From: Dugong dugon
Taxonomy: Eukaryota; Chordata; Mammalia; Sirenia; Dugongidae
DNA: 64,000 bases
Reading direction: 5' to 3'
Assembly: GCA_030035585.1 (NCBI GenBank)
Contig: CM057482.1
Coordinates: 61,198,828 to 61,262,827, forward strand
Below the pieces are notes generated by a model. The model did not search any database. It was not told where the DNA came from and worked only from the letters and a program-made list of their open reading frames with translations. Of the stretch, positions 11,041-21,037 are shown one piece after another. The position numbers and the translations under genes were made by a program. Position 1 is the stretch's first letter. Every line of letters starts with the position of its first letter.

Positions 11041-11955
11041 AGCTCAGTCCCATGAGCATGGCTCCCCAGCGGCTACCTGCTCCGCAATTATGGACCCTTC
11101 CTGATGGCACCTCCTCATCCACACAACAGTGAACGATTTCCCTCTATCTGCAAAACCCAACTCTGCATACTGACTGCAGCAGAAGAGACAATAGTTTTGG
11201 CAAATCTTTTCCCAGAAACTATACACTTGAAATGATCTATTATAAGCAAGTACTTGGTAAGCTGCACGGTGGTATATAAATGTGAATTATGATGACAACT
11301 ATCGTCTACATTTTGCCTGATAAAGTACAATTAAGGAAAAAAAATCATCCCAAGAGCTGCAGGATATTTTCACTTGAACCAATCTGCTTTCTGCTTTCTT
11401 CACTGTTGACCACATTTCACACTTAACAGCTTCTCCTCACAAAGTTAATTAAAATGCACCAAATCTGACATCCCTGTTTAGACGCACTGGAGACGTAAAA
11501 CTCCCACAACTATAACATCTGGCCTCACAGCAGCACAGGTGTGTGTGCCACACATTTAATGTGTTTTTTTTTTTTTTTCCAGTGCTCTGCACACAGTGGA
11601 GGCTCAAATATTTTATCATTGTCAATGGTGACGTTACAAAAGGGTGTGTTTTTCCTAATACTATCTTGCTTAGTTTTGAATTTCAAAATTTCTAATTAAG
11701 ATGCAATAAGATAGGACTCAACAGTAATTATTCAAATAGAAATCTTTATTTGGTTAAAATTCTTTTGCACAAGATCTCAAAGCTTCATAGACATAGAAAA
11801 CACAGCCCCACTCCAATTCAATGTATCTTATTTTCCAGAGCTTACAAAAAAAAGTAACAAAAATCAGGTTGCAAAAAGACCAGGCTTTGAGAATAAAAGT
11901 GAATTAATCTTGTTTCTCACCTTATAATTAAACTATTTTAGGATGGCTTTCAGCA
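11041..11955. other. Unassigned, probably unique sequence
   Basis: No gene or clear family. A T-run at about 11562-11578 is followed by 'ccagtgctctgcacacagtggaggctcaaata', which looks like a small L2 or MIR terminus. Open frames are under 75 residues. Confidence 0.45.
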
Positions 11956-12228
11956 AACTTTTCATTCATTCAATCAACAAACATTTACTGAGCATTTCCT
12001 ACGTGCCAGGCACTGTCCTAGACTTTGGGCTGCATCTGTAAACAACACGGGCAGATTCCATCCCTTGCAGAGCTTACATTTTAATGAGGAAGTCAGAAAA
12101 TACGCAAAAAGCATAATAAATGAGTGAATTAGATAGCATGCTAAAAGGTAATAAGTGGTCTGAGAAAAGCAGAACAAAATAAGGGGGATCAGGAGTACTT
12201 GGGGGACTTTGGGGTGGTTACAATTTTT
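11956..12228 (-). repeat. L2 LINE 3' part, minus strand
   Basis: 'cattcattcaatcaacaaacatttactgagc', 'gtgccaggcactgtcctag' and 'cagagcttacattttaatg' are reverse L2 terminus landmarks. The same L2 appears to resume at 13471 after younger insertions. Confidence 0.72.
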
Positions 12229-12612
12229 ATGGATTGAATCGTGTTATCCCTGTAGATGTAATCCTGTCTGGAAATAAGGTTTCCTTTGTTATGTTAATAT
12301 GATCATATCAGTGTGGGGTGTCTCCTAAATCTAATCTCTTCTCAGTTATAAAAAGAGCAGATTAGACCCAGAAGTAAGCATAAATGAGGGAAGACAGATG
12401 CTACATGAAGATCACCAAGCCACTGAGGGATTCTGGGGCTACAGGAGCTGAAAGAGACAAGGATCTTCCCCTAGAGCCGACAGAGAGAGAGCCTTCCCCT
12501 GGAGCCGGTGCCCTGAATTACAGCGTCTAACCTCCTGAATTGTGACAAAATAAATTTCTGTTCTTTAAAGCCACCCACTTGTGGTATTTCTGTTACAGCA
12601 GCACTAAGAAAC
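12229..12612 (+). mobile_element. MaLR-like LTR (MLT1-related), plus strand
   Basis: 'ttatggattgaatcgtgtta', 'gtctggaaataaggtttcc', then 'caaaataaatttctgttctttaaagccaccc' and a terminal 'acagcagcactaagaaact'. Same family, opposite direction, as 52196-52700. Confidence 0.7.
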
Positions 12613-12614
12613 TA

Positions 12615-13250
12615 AGTTCTTGTTGTTAGGTACTGTCGAGTCAGTTCCAACTCATAGGGACCCTAGTACAACAGAACGAAACACTTCTCAGTCCTGTGCC
12701 ATCCTCACAATAGTTTTTATGCTTGAACCCGTTGTAGCAGCCACTGTGTCAATCCATCTTGTTGAGGGTCTTCCTCTTTTTCCCTGACCCTCTACTTTAC
12801 CAAGTATGATGTCCTTCTCCGGGGACCGAGCCTTCCTGATAACACGTCCAAAGTATGTGAAACATAGTCTCGGCATTCTTGCTCCTAAGGAGCATTCTGG
12901 TTGTACTTCCAAGACAGATTTGTTCCCTCTTTTGGCAGTCCATCCAAACCAAAAAAACCAAACCCGTTGCTGTTGAGTCGATTCCGACTCATAGCAACCA
13001 TATAGGACAGAGTAGAATTGCCCCATAGAGTTTCCAAGGAGAGCCTGGTGGATTCGAACTGCTGACTTTTTGGTTAGCCGTGGTAGCTCTTAACCACTAT
13101 GCCACCAGTGTTTCTATCCATAGTATATTCAATATTCTTCGCCAACACTATTCAAAGGTGTTGATTCTTCTTCCGTCTTCCTTATTCATCATCCAGCTTT
13201 TGCATGCATATGAGGCAATTGAAAACACCTTGGCTTCGGTCAGGAGACGA
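12615..13250 (-). mobile_element. RTE-clade LINE 3' end, minus strand, split by an AfroSINE
   Basis: From 12615 the reverse of the RTE tail and the last ORF2 codons run to about 12947 ('caatccatcttgttgaggg', 'tgatgtccttctcc'). They resume at 13114-13250 ('attcttcgccaacac', 'gcatgcatatgaggcaattg'). The element is 5'-truncated. The inserted AfroSINE is therefore younger. Confidence 0.9.
12948..13113 (-). mobile_element. Short AfroSINE inside RTE, minus strand
   Basis: 'acccgttgctgttgagtcgattccgactc' to 'accactatgccaccagtgt'. Little diverged from the typical short form. It interrupts the RTE at the 'cagtccat' position. Confidence 0.92.
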
Positions 13251-13261
13251 CGCGGTGTAAA

Positions 13262-13470
13262 ATGGAATCCCTGGGTGATGCAAACAATTAACATGCTCGG
13301 CTGCTAGCGGAAAAGTTGGTGATTTGAGTCTACCCAGAGGTGCTTTGTAAGAAAGTCCTGGTGATCTGTTTCTGAAAAATAAGCCATTAAAAGCCCTATG
13401 GAGCACAGTTCTACTCTGACACACATGGGGCTGTCATGAGTCGGAGTCATCTCGATGGCAATGGGTTTTT
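13262..13470 (+). mobile_element. AfroSINE, plus strand
   Basis: Head 'ggaatccctgggtgatgcaaac', body 'agccctatggagcacagttctactctgac', terminal 'gagtcatctcgatggcaatggg' and T-rich tail. Confidence 0.88.
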
Positions 13471-14190
13471 ATTTTTTTACAGTGTTAAATAGGCTAGTCA
13501 GGGTAGACCTCAATGAGAAGGTGGGAGTGAATGAAAATGTGAAGGAGGTGAAGGAGTGGAAACACAGATATCTGGAGGAAGAGTGATGCAAGCAGAAGGA
13601 ATGGCCAGCCCAAATGCGCTAAGGTGGAAGCATGTCTACCTTCCAGAAACAGCAAAGAGGCCATTGAGGCTGAGGCAGAGTAGGTCAGGGACAGGGAGGT
13701 AGGGGATGAGGTCAGACAAGCAGTGGGGGCAGGGGTGCCTATCACCTAGGGCTCTATAGGCCATCATGAAGACTTTTGTTTTTTCTCTGTGTGAGATGGG
13801 AATCACTGGCAGGTTGGAACAGCGAAGAGCCAGGATCTGACTTTTATTTTAAAAGGATGCCACTCCAGCTGCTATGTTAAGACTAGATTATATATGTAGG
13901 TGTATGTGGTGGGGGTGGTGGGGGACGTTGGGGAGATAGAGGATCAGGAATAGAAGCAGGAAGACCAACTAAAATGCTGTGGAACTAATCCAGGCAAAGA
14001 GAGGGTAGTGGCTGAGCTAGGGAGGTAGCAGCAGAGAGCGTGAGAAGTGGTTGATTCTGGAAATAGTTTGAAAGTAGAGCTTCTGGGATTTCCTGATGAA
14101 TTAGACATGGGATATGAAAGAAAGAGAAGTGTCAAGGATGACTCCAAGGTTTTTGGTCTGAGCATTTTATTATCAAAGACAAAGACTTCC
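13471..14190 (-). repeat. L2 LINE, minus strand, continuation
   Basis: 'cagggtagacctcaatgag', 'ggaatggccagcccaaatg', 'gatctgacttttattttaaaaggatgccactcc' and 'caaggatgactccaaggtttttgg' are successive reverse L2 blocks in the expected order. Open frames here (about 83 residues) are non-coding shadows of it. Confidence 0.75.
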
Positions 14191-14411
14191 TCCATTTTTC
14201 ATAATGAAGAAGCAAAGAGACCAGTCAGAGACAGGGATGGACTTGGCTTGTAATGGCAGATATGGACTCCCTAACAACAAAGACCCAGGAAGTCCTTCTC
14301 TGCCCACCACCCCACCCCAGACAAGGCACCTGCCTGGATCTTTATTCTCTCTGCCCCTAGACTCAGAGCAACTCAGAGCAAGAACCCCCTAGACTTACAG
14401 TGTGTCATGCA
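14191..14411. other. Unassigned spacer
   Basis: Short C-rich spacer with no recognised element. Confidence 0.4.
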
Positions 14412-14650
14412 CATCTGGAAGTTGCTGGGTGGCTCAGATGGTTTGCTCTCAGCTACTAACTAAAGGTTGGCAATTGGAACCCACCCAGAAGCACCAAGGA
14501 AGAAAACCCTGGCAAATTGCTTTCATAAAAATTACAGCCAAGAAAACCCTGTGGAGCACAGTTCTACTCTGTAACACATGGAGTTGCCATGAGTCAGAAT
14601 CAACTCCTTGACAGCAACAGGTTTGGTTTTGGTTTTGGTTTTTTTTTTCT
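14412..14650 (+). mobile_element. AfroSINE, plus strand
   Basis: Diverged head ('gttgctgggtggctcagatgg'), body 'accctgtggagcacagttctactctg', terminal 'gtcagaatcaactccttgacagcaacagg' and a (GGTTTT)n-like tail. Confidence 0.88.
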
Positions 14651-14736
14651 TTTTATGCATCTCTAGACTCAGTATTTCTTTTCTTTAATAGTGGTATTTG
14701 TCCTAATCTTTATTCTCCAAGCTTCTAGGAGAGCTC

Positions 14737-14890
14737 CAACCAAAAACAAAACCTGTTGCCATTGAGTTGATTCCCACTCATGGCAACCCTACAGGACAGA
14801 GTAGAGTTTCCAAGGAGCGGCTGGTGGACTTGAACTGCAGACCTTTTGGTTAGCAGCCGAGCTCTTAACCACTGAACCACCAGAGTCTTA
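14737..14890 (-). mobile_element. Short AfroSINE, minus strand
   Basis: 'acctgttgccattgagttgattcccactc' to 'accactgaaccaccagagt'; short form with the internal deletion. Confidence 0.9.
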
Positions 14891-15510
14891 ATATTTTAGG
14901 AGTGATAAACAAACGTACCATTCATGGTTTTAGAAATAATGATTCCATTTCAACTCTATAGAAAGAATGGGCTAAACACAAATTTCATAGATTTCTCTAA
15001 ACCTATCTGAAAAACTGGTTCAGTAGGTGATGTATCAGTTAAAATCCAACCTTGGCCCAGAAGTTCATATTTGCTGCTTTTACAAAAAGCACCTCATTAG
15101 ATCACTGTCTAGTACCTAACTGGCTTTATTAGAACATAAATTCATTTCACTAAACCAATAAATGTTAATTCTTCGCCCTGGAGAATCTAGTTGGTCTGGT
15201 TTTATCCAGCTCGAGTTCCTGAGGCTGCCATCACTCATGTTTGGGTTTATGTGTCATTATGGAATCACTTTAGCTAGAACTAATGGGGAGTGAAAGGACA
15301 ATAAAGCTAAGTCTTGTTCCAAAGAGAATATACAGAAGAGGGCATTCACCTGAACCCCATTATTCTTTTGTATAAATTAAAAAACCCCAGCATTCTGCAG
15401 GAGCAATCCATTATATTTAGATTCTGCGCAGAAGCTGGGACAGGCGGGTGGTGGGTAATAATGAAGGCCACTGGAGGGTCTGGAAGGGAACAAGCTTGGA
15501 CTCAGCAGGT
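14891..15510. other. Unique sequence, no gene recognised
   Basis: No repeat that I can name and no plausible exon. Open frames are under 70 residues. Confidence 0.45.
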
Positions 15511-15640
15511 TTAGCTTTGAGACTAGCATTGCAAGAACTAAGTGTGTGACCTTCAGGCAATCGCTCAATGTCATGAAAACTCAGTTTTCTCATCTGCAAA
15601 GCGAGCACAACAGTCTCGTAAGTTGAGGGAAAATTACATA
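15511..15640 (+). repeat. MIR fragment, plus strand
   Basis: 'gtgtgaccttcaggcaatc' followed by 'ctcagttttctcatctgcaaag' is the MIR core and 3' region. Confidence 0.75.
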
Positions 15641-15724
15641 AGATAGGTCTTGGGGGTGGGGAACACCTGCTCAAAGGGGGTGCTTTCTTTCTCTCTGCTT
15701 CTCTATTATTAACCTGGCTGGTGG

Positions 15725-15895
15725 GGCAAATTGCTTGCCCCCTCAGCCTTCCATTGTCATCTTAAACAAGTGACTTAACCTCTTTGAGCTTCAATTTTTC
15801 CACTTGAAAAATGAGGCCGATCATCTCTCTCCTCCATTTTAGCCTCACAAGGTACACTGATACAGATCATCTCTGTAAGGTTCTTAGCATCTGAC
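15725..15895 (+). repeat. MIR, plus strand
   Basis: 'aacaagtgacttaacctctttgagc' followed by 'ccacttgaaaaatgaggc' and 'gcctcacaagg'. Confidence 0.75.
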
Positions 15896-16474
15896 CGGAA
15901 ACAGGGTCAATTTGACAAGAATGTAATACCACAGAAGCAGAATTCCACTTTTAAAAACAAAGGCATTATCTCTCCAAACAAACGTTTTTCCTATGATGCA
16001 AGGCTTCTCTTTAAAGCCGCCAGCTCTTCTTTTTTCCACCCTCAGACAGAAAATGGCTTTCTCTCTCAGAACCATATATAACTTAAGAAGCAAAGTGGGG
16101 GGAAAAGCCGAGTTGGCAAAAAGTAGAGTTGAATTGAATGACTGTACCTCCCTTTCGGGATAAACTGCCCTTGGTGTAAAACAGTCTGTAACATTTTACA
16201 AGGAAAAAGTGCGGATAAATGACTGTAATCCCATGACAGCGCTCCTGATGGCTTTTTATAAACCATGCACGTCGCCTGGCCACCTCTGTGCCTGCTAGTT
16301 CCGCTCGGAGGGAGGGCGTGAGCAGGGCGTCAAGCCAGCCGGGCCAGCGTGCCAGCAACTCAGCCAGACCTTGCTCCGTCTGCGGAGCCTCCTAAGAGCA
16401 CAGCTCTTTTCCGGGGGTGCAAGGAAATCCTAGCGCCAGACTTAGACCTGGAGAGATGGAGAGGTCCTGGGCCG
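15896..16474. other. Unique sequence with a GC-richer end
   Basis: 16260-16470 is richer in GC and CpG than its surroundings ('cgctcggagggagggcgtgag'). A 'tttttataaacc' stretch lies at about 16252-16263. No open frame with splice signals. A short regulatory or ancestral promoter remnant is possible; evidence is thin. Confidence 0.35.
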
Positions 16475-16595
16475 GGTTTTGAACAAATGGGACAGTCTCG
16501 GGCTTTGGAGTCACACTGGGAAGTCAATCCAGACATTAATAAACAGTGTGACCTTGAACCATTTCCTTCTTCTGTAAAGTGGAGATTTAAAACTA
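16475..16595 (+). repeat. MIR fragment, plus strand
   Basis: 'gctttggagtcacactggg', then 'cagtgtgaccttgaacc', then 'cttctgtaaagtggagat'. Confidence 0.72.
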
Positions 16596-16597
16596 TA

Positions 16598-16935
16598 ACA
16601 CACGGGGCGGCCATGAGTTGCAATAGACTCCACAGCAACTAACGATAACAACAACCACATCCAGCCACCACCCGTCTGTTAGCGGAGGCGCACGTGTTAT
16701 GTGATGCCGAACAGGTTTCAGTGGAGCTTCCAGTCAAAGACAAACTAGGAAGAAAGGCCTGGCGATCTACTTTTGAAAATCAGCCAATGAAAACCCTATG
16801 GATCATGTCCACAACCGATCTAGGGGATGGCCAAGGACAGGGCAGTGTTTCGTTCTGTTGTGCGTGGCGTCACCGCAAGTCGGGAGCTGCCTCAATGCAG
16901 CTAACAACCACCACAACACAGGTAGCTGGAAGAAC
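16598..16935 (+). mobile_element. RTE-derived SINE: tail fragment followed by a headless copy
   Basis: 16598-16650 is a lone 3' tail ('gccatgagttgcaatagactcc' to 'taacaacaacc'-like). From about 16657 a second unit starts at 'agccaccacccgtctgttagcgg', runs through a block like the RTE 5'UTR ('gaacaggtttcagtggagcttcc'), then jumps to the RTE 3' end ('cagggcagtgtttcgttctg') and its tail. The body matches 19970-20206 but the tRNA-like head is missing. Confidence 0.8.
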
Positions 16936-17042
16936 AAGACCTGTGTCACCAGAGTCAGCAATGTCTCCGTCTGGCAGAGTACTCTTGGTTTCACATTAAA
17001 CCCGAATTCCCATGACTATCGACAGAAAGACATATTCAAGCT

Positions 17043-18665
17043 TTTGCATAATGTATCTTGATTTTAGCAAACAATTTCGATAGTCCTTAATTTCCTTGTG
17101 AACAAGATAGAGAAGCATGGGATGGAAAGTAGTGCTGTTCTATGAATTAATAGCTGGTTGGGCATTTTAATTCCGAGAGTTGGTTAAAGGGCTGGTGTCA
17201 TACTTTACCGAAGTCTCCAGTGGCACACCCCAGGATGACACCCTCTTTCTGCCCCTTTTCTGGTGGGGGTGTTCAGAGGCTTTGAGGAAGAAATGGGAAC
17301 ATGCTTACCAAAAGTGAAGATGACTCCAAGATAGGAGGAATGCCTAGCACTTAGAAAAAATTTTTTTACATATCACCAAATTCATGTAAATAAAATTAAA
17401 TGAAACGGGCAAAGATAAAATCCTGCATTTAGGTTTAAAGAATGTACTGCAATATGTTTGAGGAACAATGTAATTGACAGTGGTTTGTGTGAAAAATAAG
17501 TATTTCACTGCATGACGTGATTGCTAAACAACAAAAAAAGTAACCAGTAATGAAATTGTTATGACCTCAAATTCTTTATTAGAAATAAGAAGTTAAAAAG
17601 TTAATGAGCACATGGAAATCTGGCTCATATTTCCAGATAGGTGAGGTCAGGGGAGATGGGGGTTGGTCACAGTAAGAATCATGAAGCAGTATTTCTTGGG
17701 GTCACCCCTGCCCACCCCCCACAGGGATGCATCACATACACTCTTAAATACAGTGCCCCTTTATACCTCCTCTCCCATTTCAGATAATGGTTGTTTAACT
17801 CCAGGAAAAAAGCGTCACAGGTGGTTACTGTGATAACTCCTGCATCTCATCTTTCACCCCATTAATATGCTTGACAAAGCAGCTCTGACTGTTGCACGCA
17901 GTTACTTAGAGAAATTCTAGATCCTGCCCTTTCTAATTGAGCACTTTCTTCATCCCCCATGGCTCTGACACCCTCCCCCACTGCCTTTTCCTGAGAGCCC
18001 AGTATTCTGCCAAACGGGGGCTTGTTGACAGTTTCTTATATTAAGGTTCCTTCCTGTGGCCTCTTGATTCCGCACATAAACAGACCAAGTGTACCTGTTG
18101 ATAAAGTCCTCCAGAGAGGCTGGACCTGTCTGCATTCTCAGTGTATATACCATTTAGGGACTTGCATTGCACATATTGTCTCTCTGCATTAAGACTCTGA
18201 CCAAATCAAAAGAGGTCCTAACCTGTGTATTTCATTGACGATCAGAGCATATTCTCCAGATATGGCGTTGTGAGGACATTATCAAACTGGAAGTTTTACA
18301 GCAGGTGGAAACCGTATGTTAGAAGAAATGGCTGAAGGGCTTGGACTACTTGGCTTGGAGGATGATAACTGTAGGTATGATGCTTGTCTTCAGTCACCTG
18401 AATGGGCATCACACAGAGAAAAAGTAGCAAGCATATTCTGTTCAGCTCTAACACAAATAACTAAGAGTTAAATGTGTAAGATGCAATGAAACAAGTTTCA
18501 GTTCATGGCAAGGCAGAGCTTCCTAACAATTAAAGCCATCCATAAGTGAAATGAGCTGCCTAGAAAAGCAATGGTTTCTCAGGCACTGGAGGAGTTCACA
18601 GCATATTCCTGAAGGCCACGGAGCAGGAGTGTTGCCGAAAATTCTCCTGCCTTGGTGGGAAATCG
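17043..18665 (+). repeat. CR1/L3 LINE relic, plus strand
   Basis: 'gtatcttgattttagcaaac' matches the L3 reverse-transcriptase 'YLDFSKAFD' block. It is followed by 'gtctccagtggcacacccc', 'aaaatcctgcatttaggttta' and 'gacagtggtttgtgtgaaaaa'. Much further on come 'ttcctaacaattaaagcc' and 'aatgagctgcctagaaaagcaatgg', which match L3 3' blocks in the right order. 17540-18180 is too diverged to place. An ancient, immobile element. Confidence 0.72.
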
Positions 18666-19335
18666 GACCAGGTGTTGGATTCTTTCCAGACTGAAGGTTC
18701 TGTCAGCTGCTGGGTCTTTGTTAGGACTGCTCAGGTGCTCTGTGGCTCCATGGAAGATCATGAGTCCCTGAACATCAAAAGGCAAATAAGAAAATACAGG
18801 GAACTTGAGTGGTTACCTAATCTATTCCCGTTTTTATTACACAAAATGGATGAGACTCTGAAAATTGCATTATTTCCCCAGATAAATTATTCTAGTTTAT
18901 ATTCCTTATCAAAAAGATTTGTTTTCTTCCTCCTAAATCTCTAGCCCTAACTCTTAAGCCCATTCTTTCAGACTCTATGTGCAGCGAATATGAAGAACAA
19001 TCAATCATATCCCTAATTATACCAATTTATATAACTAAAAACGTATTGCAGAAGGCTTCTCTTCTCTGTGCTGAGAAATTTCAGTTCATTTGCTGCTCTC
19101 CTTAAGCATTCTTTCTAATGATCACTTCCTCCAAGTTCCTCTAAAAGTTCTCTAAAACTGAGCACAGAACTTCTAACGACTCCCTGTTTTCTATAACAGT
19201 GGTTTCCAAAGTGTGTTCCAGGAAAAATTAGTTAATAGGTATTTAAAAAAAAAAAAAAGTGTTCTAAGACCAAATAAATTTGAGACATTCCAGACTAAGC
19301 AAGGTTAATCAGATTTCTCAGAGTCCTCTGTGCAT
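18666..19335. other. Unassigned old sequence
   Basis: No clear gene. 19196-19330 ('cagtggtttccaaagtgtgttcc') and 20225-20310 ('ctcccaaacttattgacac') look like halves of one old short repeat split by the SINEs between, but I cannot name the family. An A-run lies at 19245-19258. Confidence 0.4.
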
Positions 19336-19344
19336 TATGAATCT

Positions 19345-19870
19345 TTTGTTGTTGTTGTGTGCCGTCGAGTCAATTCCAACTCATAGCAACCCTATATGAC
19401 AGAGTAGAACCACCCCATAGGATTCCTTAGGCTGTAATCATGCCAAAAGAATGAACAAATCTGTTTTGGAAGAAGTACAAGAATGCTCCTTAGAAGGAAG
19501 GATGGTGAGACTATGTCTTACACACTTTGGACATGTCAGGAAGGATTAGTCCCTGGAGAAGGACATCATGCTTGGTAGAGGGTCAATGAAGAAGAGGAAG
19601 ACCCTCAATAAGATGGATCGACACAGTGGCTTCAACGATGGTCTCAAGCATAACAACGATTGTGAGGATGGCGCAGGCCTGGGCAGTGTTTCGTTCTGTG
19701 GTGCATAGGGTTGCTATGAGTCGGAACCAACCTGACAGCACCTAACAACAAGAACAATCTTCATGGAAGCATATTGCCAGGTCTTTTCTCTCTCAGAGCT
19801 TCTAGTGGGCTTGAACTGCCGACCCTTCATGTAGCAGCAGAGCTCTTAACCACTGCATCACCAGGGCTCC
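19345..19870 (-). mobile_element. AfroSINE (long form), minus strand, split by RTE
   Basis: Halves at 19345-19440 and 19758-19870, ending 'ccactgcatcaccagggctcc'. They are flanked by an exact 9-bp duplication 'tatgaatct' at 19336-19344 and 19871-19879. The middle is a 317-base RTE 3' end. Confidence 0.9.
19441..19757 (+). mobile_element. RTE-clade LINE 3' end inside AfroSINE
   Basis: 'tgccaaaagaatgaacaaatc', 'acactttggacatgtc', 'agaaggacatcatgcttgg' and the tail 'cacctaacaacaagaacaa'. 'aatc' occurs at both edges, consistent with a very short target duplication. The 5' end is truncated in the last part of ORF2. Confidence 0.92.
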
Positions 19871-19898
19871 TATGAATCTCTTAGATGATGATATATGA

Positions 19899-20206
19899 GA
19901 CACTGGTGGCTCGGTGGTAGAATTCTCACCTTCTATGCAGGAAACCTGCATTTGATTCCCAGCCAATACACCTCATGTACAGCCACCACCTGTCAGTGGA
20001 GGCTTATGTATTGCTATGATACTGAATAGGCTTCAGCAGAGCTTCCAGACTGAGACAGACTAGGAAGAAAGACCTAGGAATTTACTTCTGAAAATCAGTC
20101 ACTCAAAACCCTATGGATCACAATGGTCCAATCTGCAACAGATCATGGGAATGGTGCATGGTGTTGCCATGAGTCAGAGGCCAACTTGACGACAGCTAAC
20201 AGCAAC
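19899..20206 (+). mobile_element. Chimeric SINE: tRNA-Gly-like head, RTE 5' block, RTE 3' tail
   Basis: 19900-19970 aligns by eye with a tRNA-Gly gene: 'cactggtggctcggtggtag' carries an A-box-like start and 'tttgattcccagccaatac' the B-box-like T-arm and acceptor end. 19971-20105 matches the RTE 5'UTR ('gagcttccagactgagacagac'). 20150-20206 matches the RTE 3' end ('gagtcagaggccaac' to 'agctaacagcaac'). It encodes no protein and would depend on RTE enzymes. Confidence 0.8.
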
Positions 20207-20574
20207 ACTCCATGGTATAGAATATAGCATCTCCCAAACTTATTGACACATGGGTCTCTTTCAGAGCATCTCAAAATCCTAATGTTCCACAGAACACAGT
20301 TTAGGAAGTACTCTTGTATGAAACGATGTTCAAACCCCAATAACCACCATGCATATCTCTCCATACTGAAAATCTCCTCTATCCATGTGACCAAGTCTCC
20401 CTTTCCTTCCTTACAGGAACCTCTTCCCCAGCCAAGCTAACCCCATAGTCCCACCTTCCCTTCACCCACCACACATGGTAACAGTTCCCTCACCTCCAAG
20501 TGAGATCCTCGCCAACGTTCAGTCCCAGTTTGAGCTGAAGTGGTATCATGGAGTGATCATGAGAGATGGAGGTG

Positions 20575-20705
20575 ACCAGGCTCTCAACCAATGCGACCCC
20601 TTCACTAGATAGATAAGACAACTAAGAATCAGAAAGGTTGACTTGCCCAAATCACACAGCAGTGTAGGGGGAGAGCTGAGACTGAGACTCCCAGCTTGGT
20701 ATTCT
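20575..20705 (-). repeat. MIR, minus strand
   Basis: 'gataagacaactaagaatcagaaagg', then 'cttgcccaaatcacacagc', then 'ggagagctgagactgagactcc'. Confidence 0.78.
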
Positions 20706-21037
20706 TTATGATACAGCAATGGGTTGATCTACAGGCCAGGAATTCACTGAAAAAACATACTCCTGGCCTCTCTCGAAGCCTCCTGAATCAAATTCTCTTG
20801 AAAGTCTTTTTTTTTTTTTTTTTTTTAAATCTCCACAAGATATCCTGACACTCCTCCAGGTTTGGGAGCCACCACACCACCTAGCACGATGTCTCAACAC
20901 AGGATCCCATTTATACTCCAACCTGGTACTTGTTCTCAATTTGTTGAGTATTTTGGGCAAATAAGCTTCTCTGAGCCCCTGCTTCTGCATTGCTAGAATG
21001 CATCTGTTGGACCAGTTAACCTCTAAGATCCTTTCTA
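20706..21037. other. Unassigned spacer with a T-run
   Basis: A T-run at about 20808-20826. No recognised family and no gene. Confidence 0.4.
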
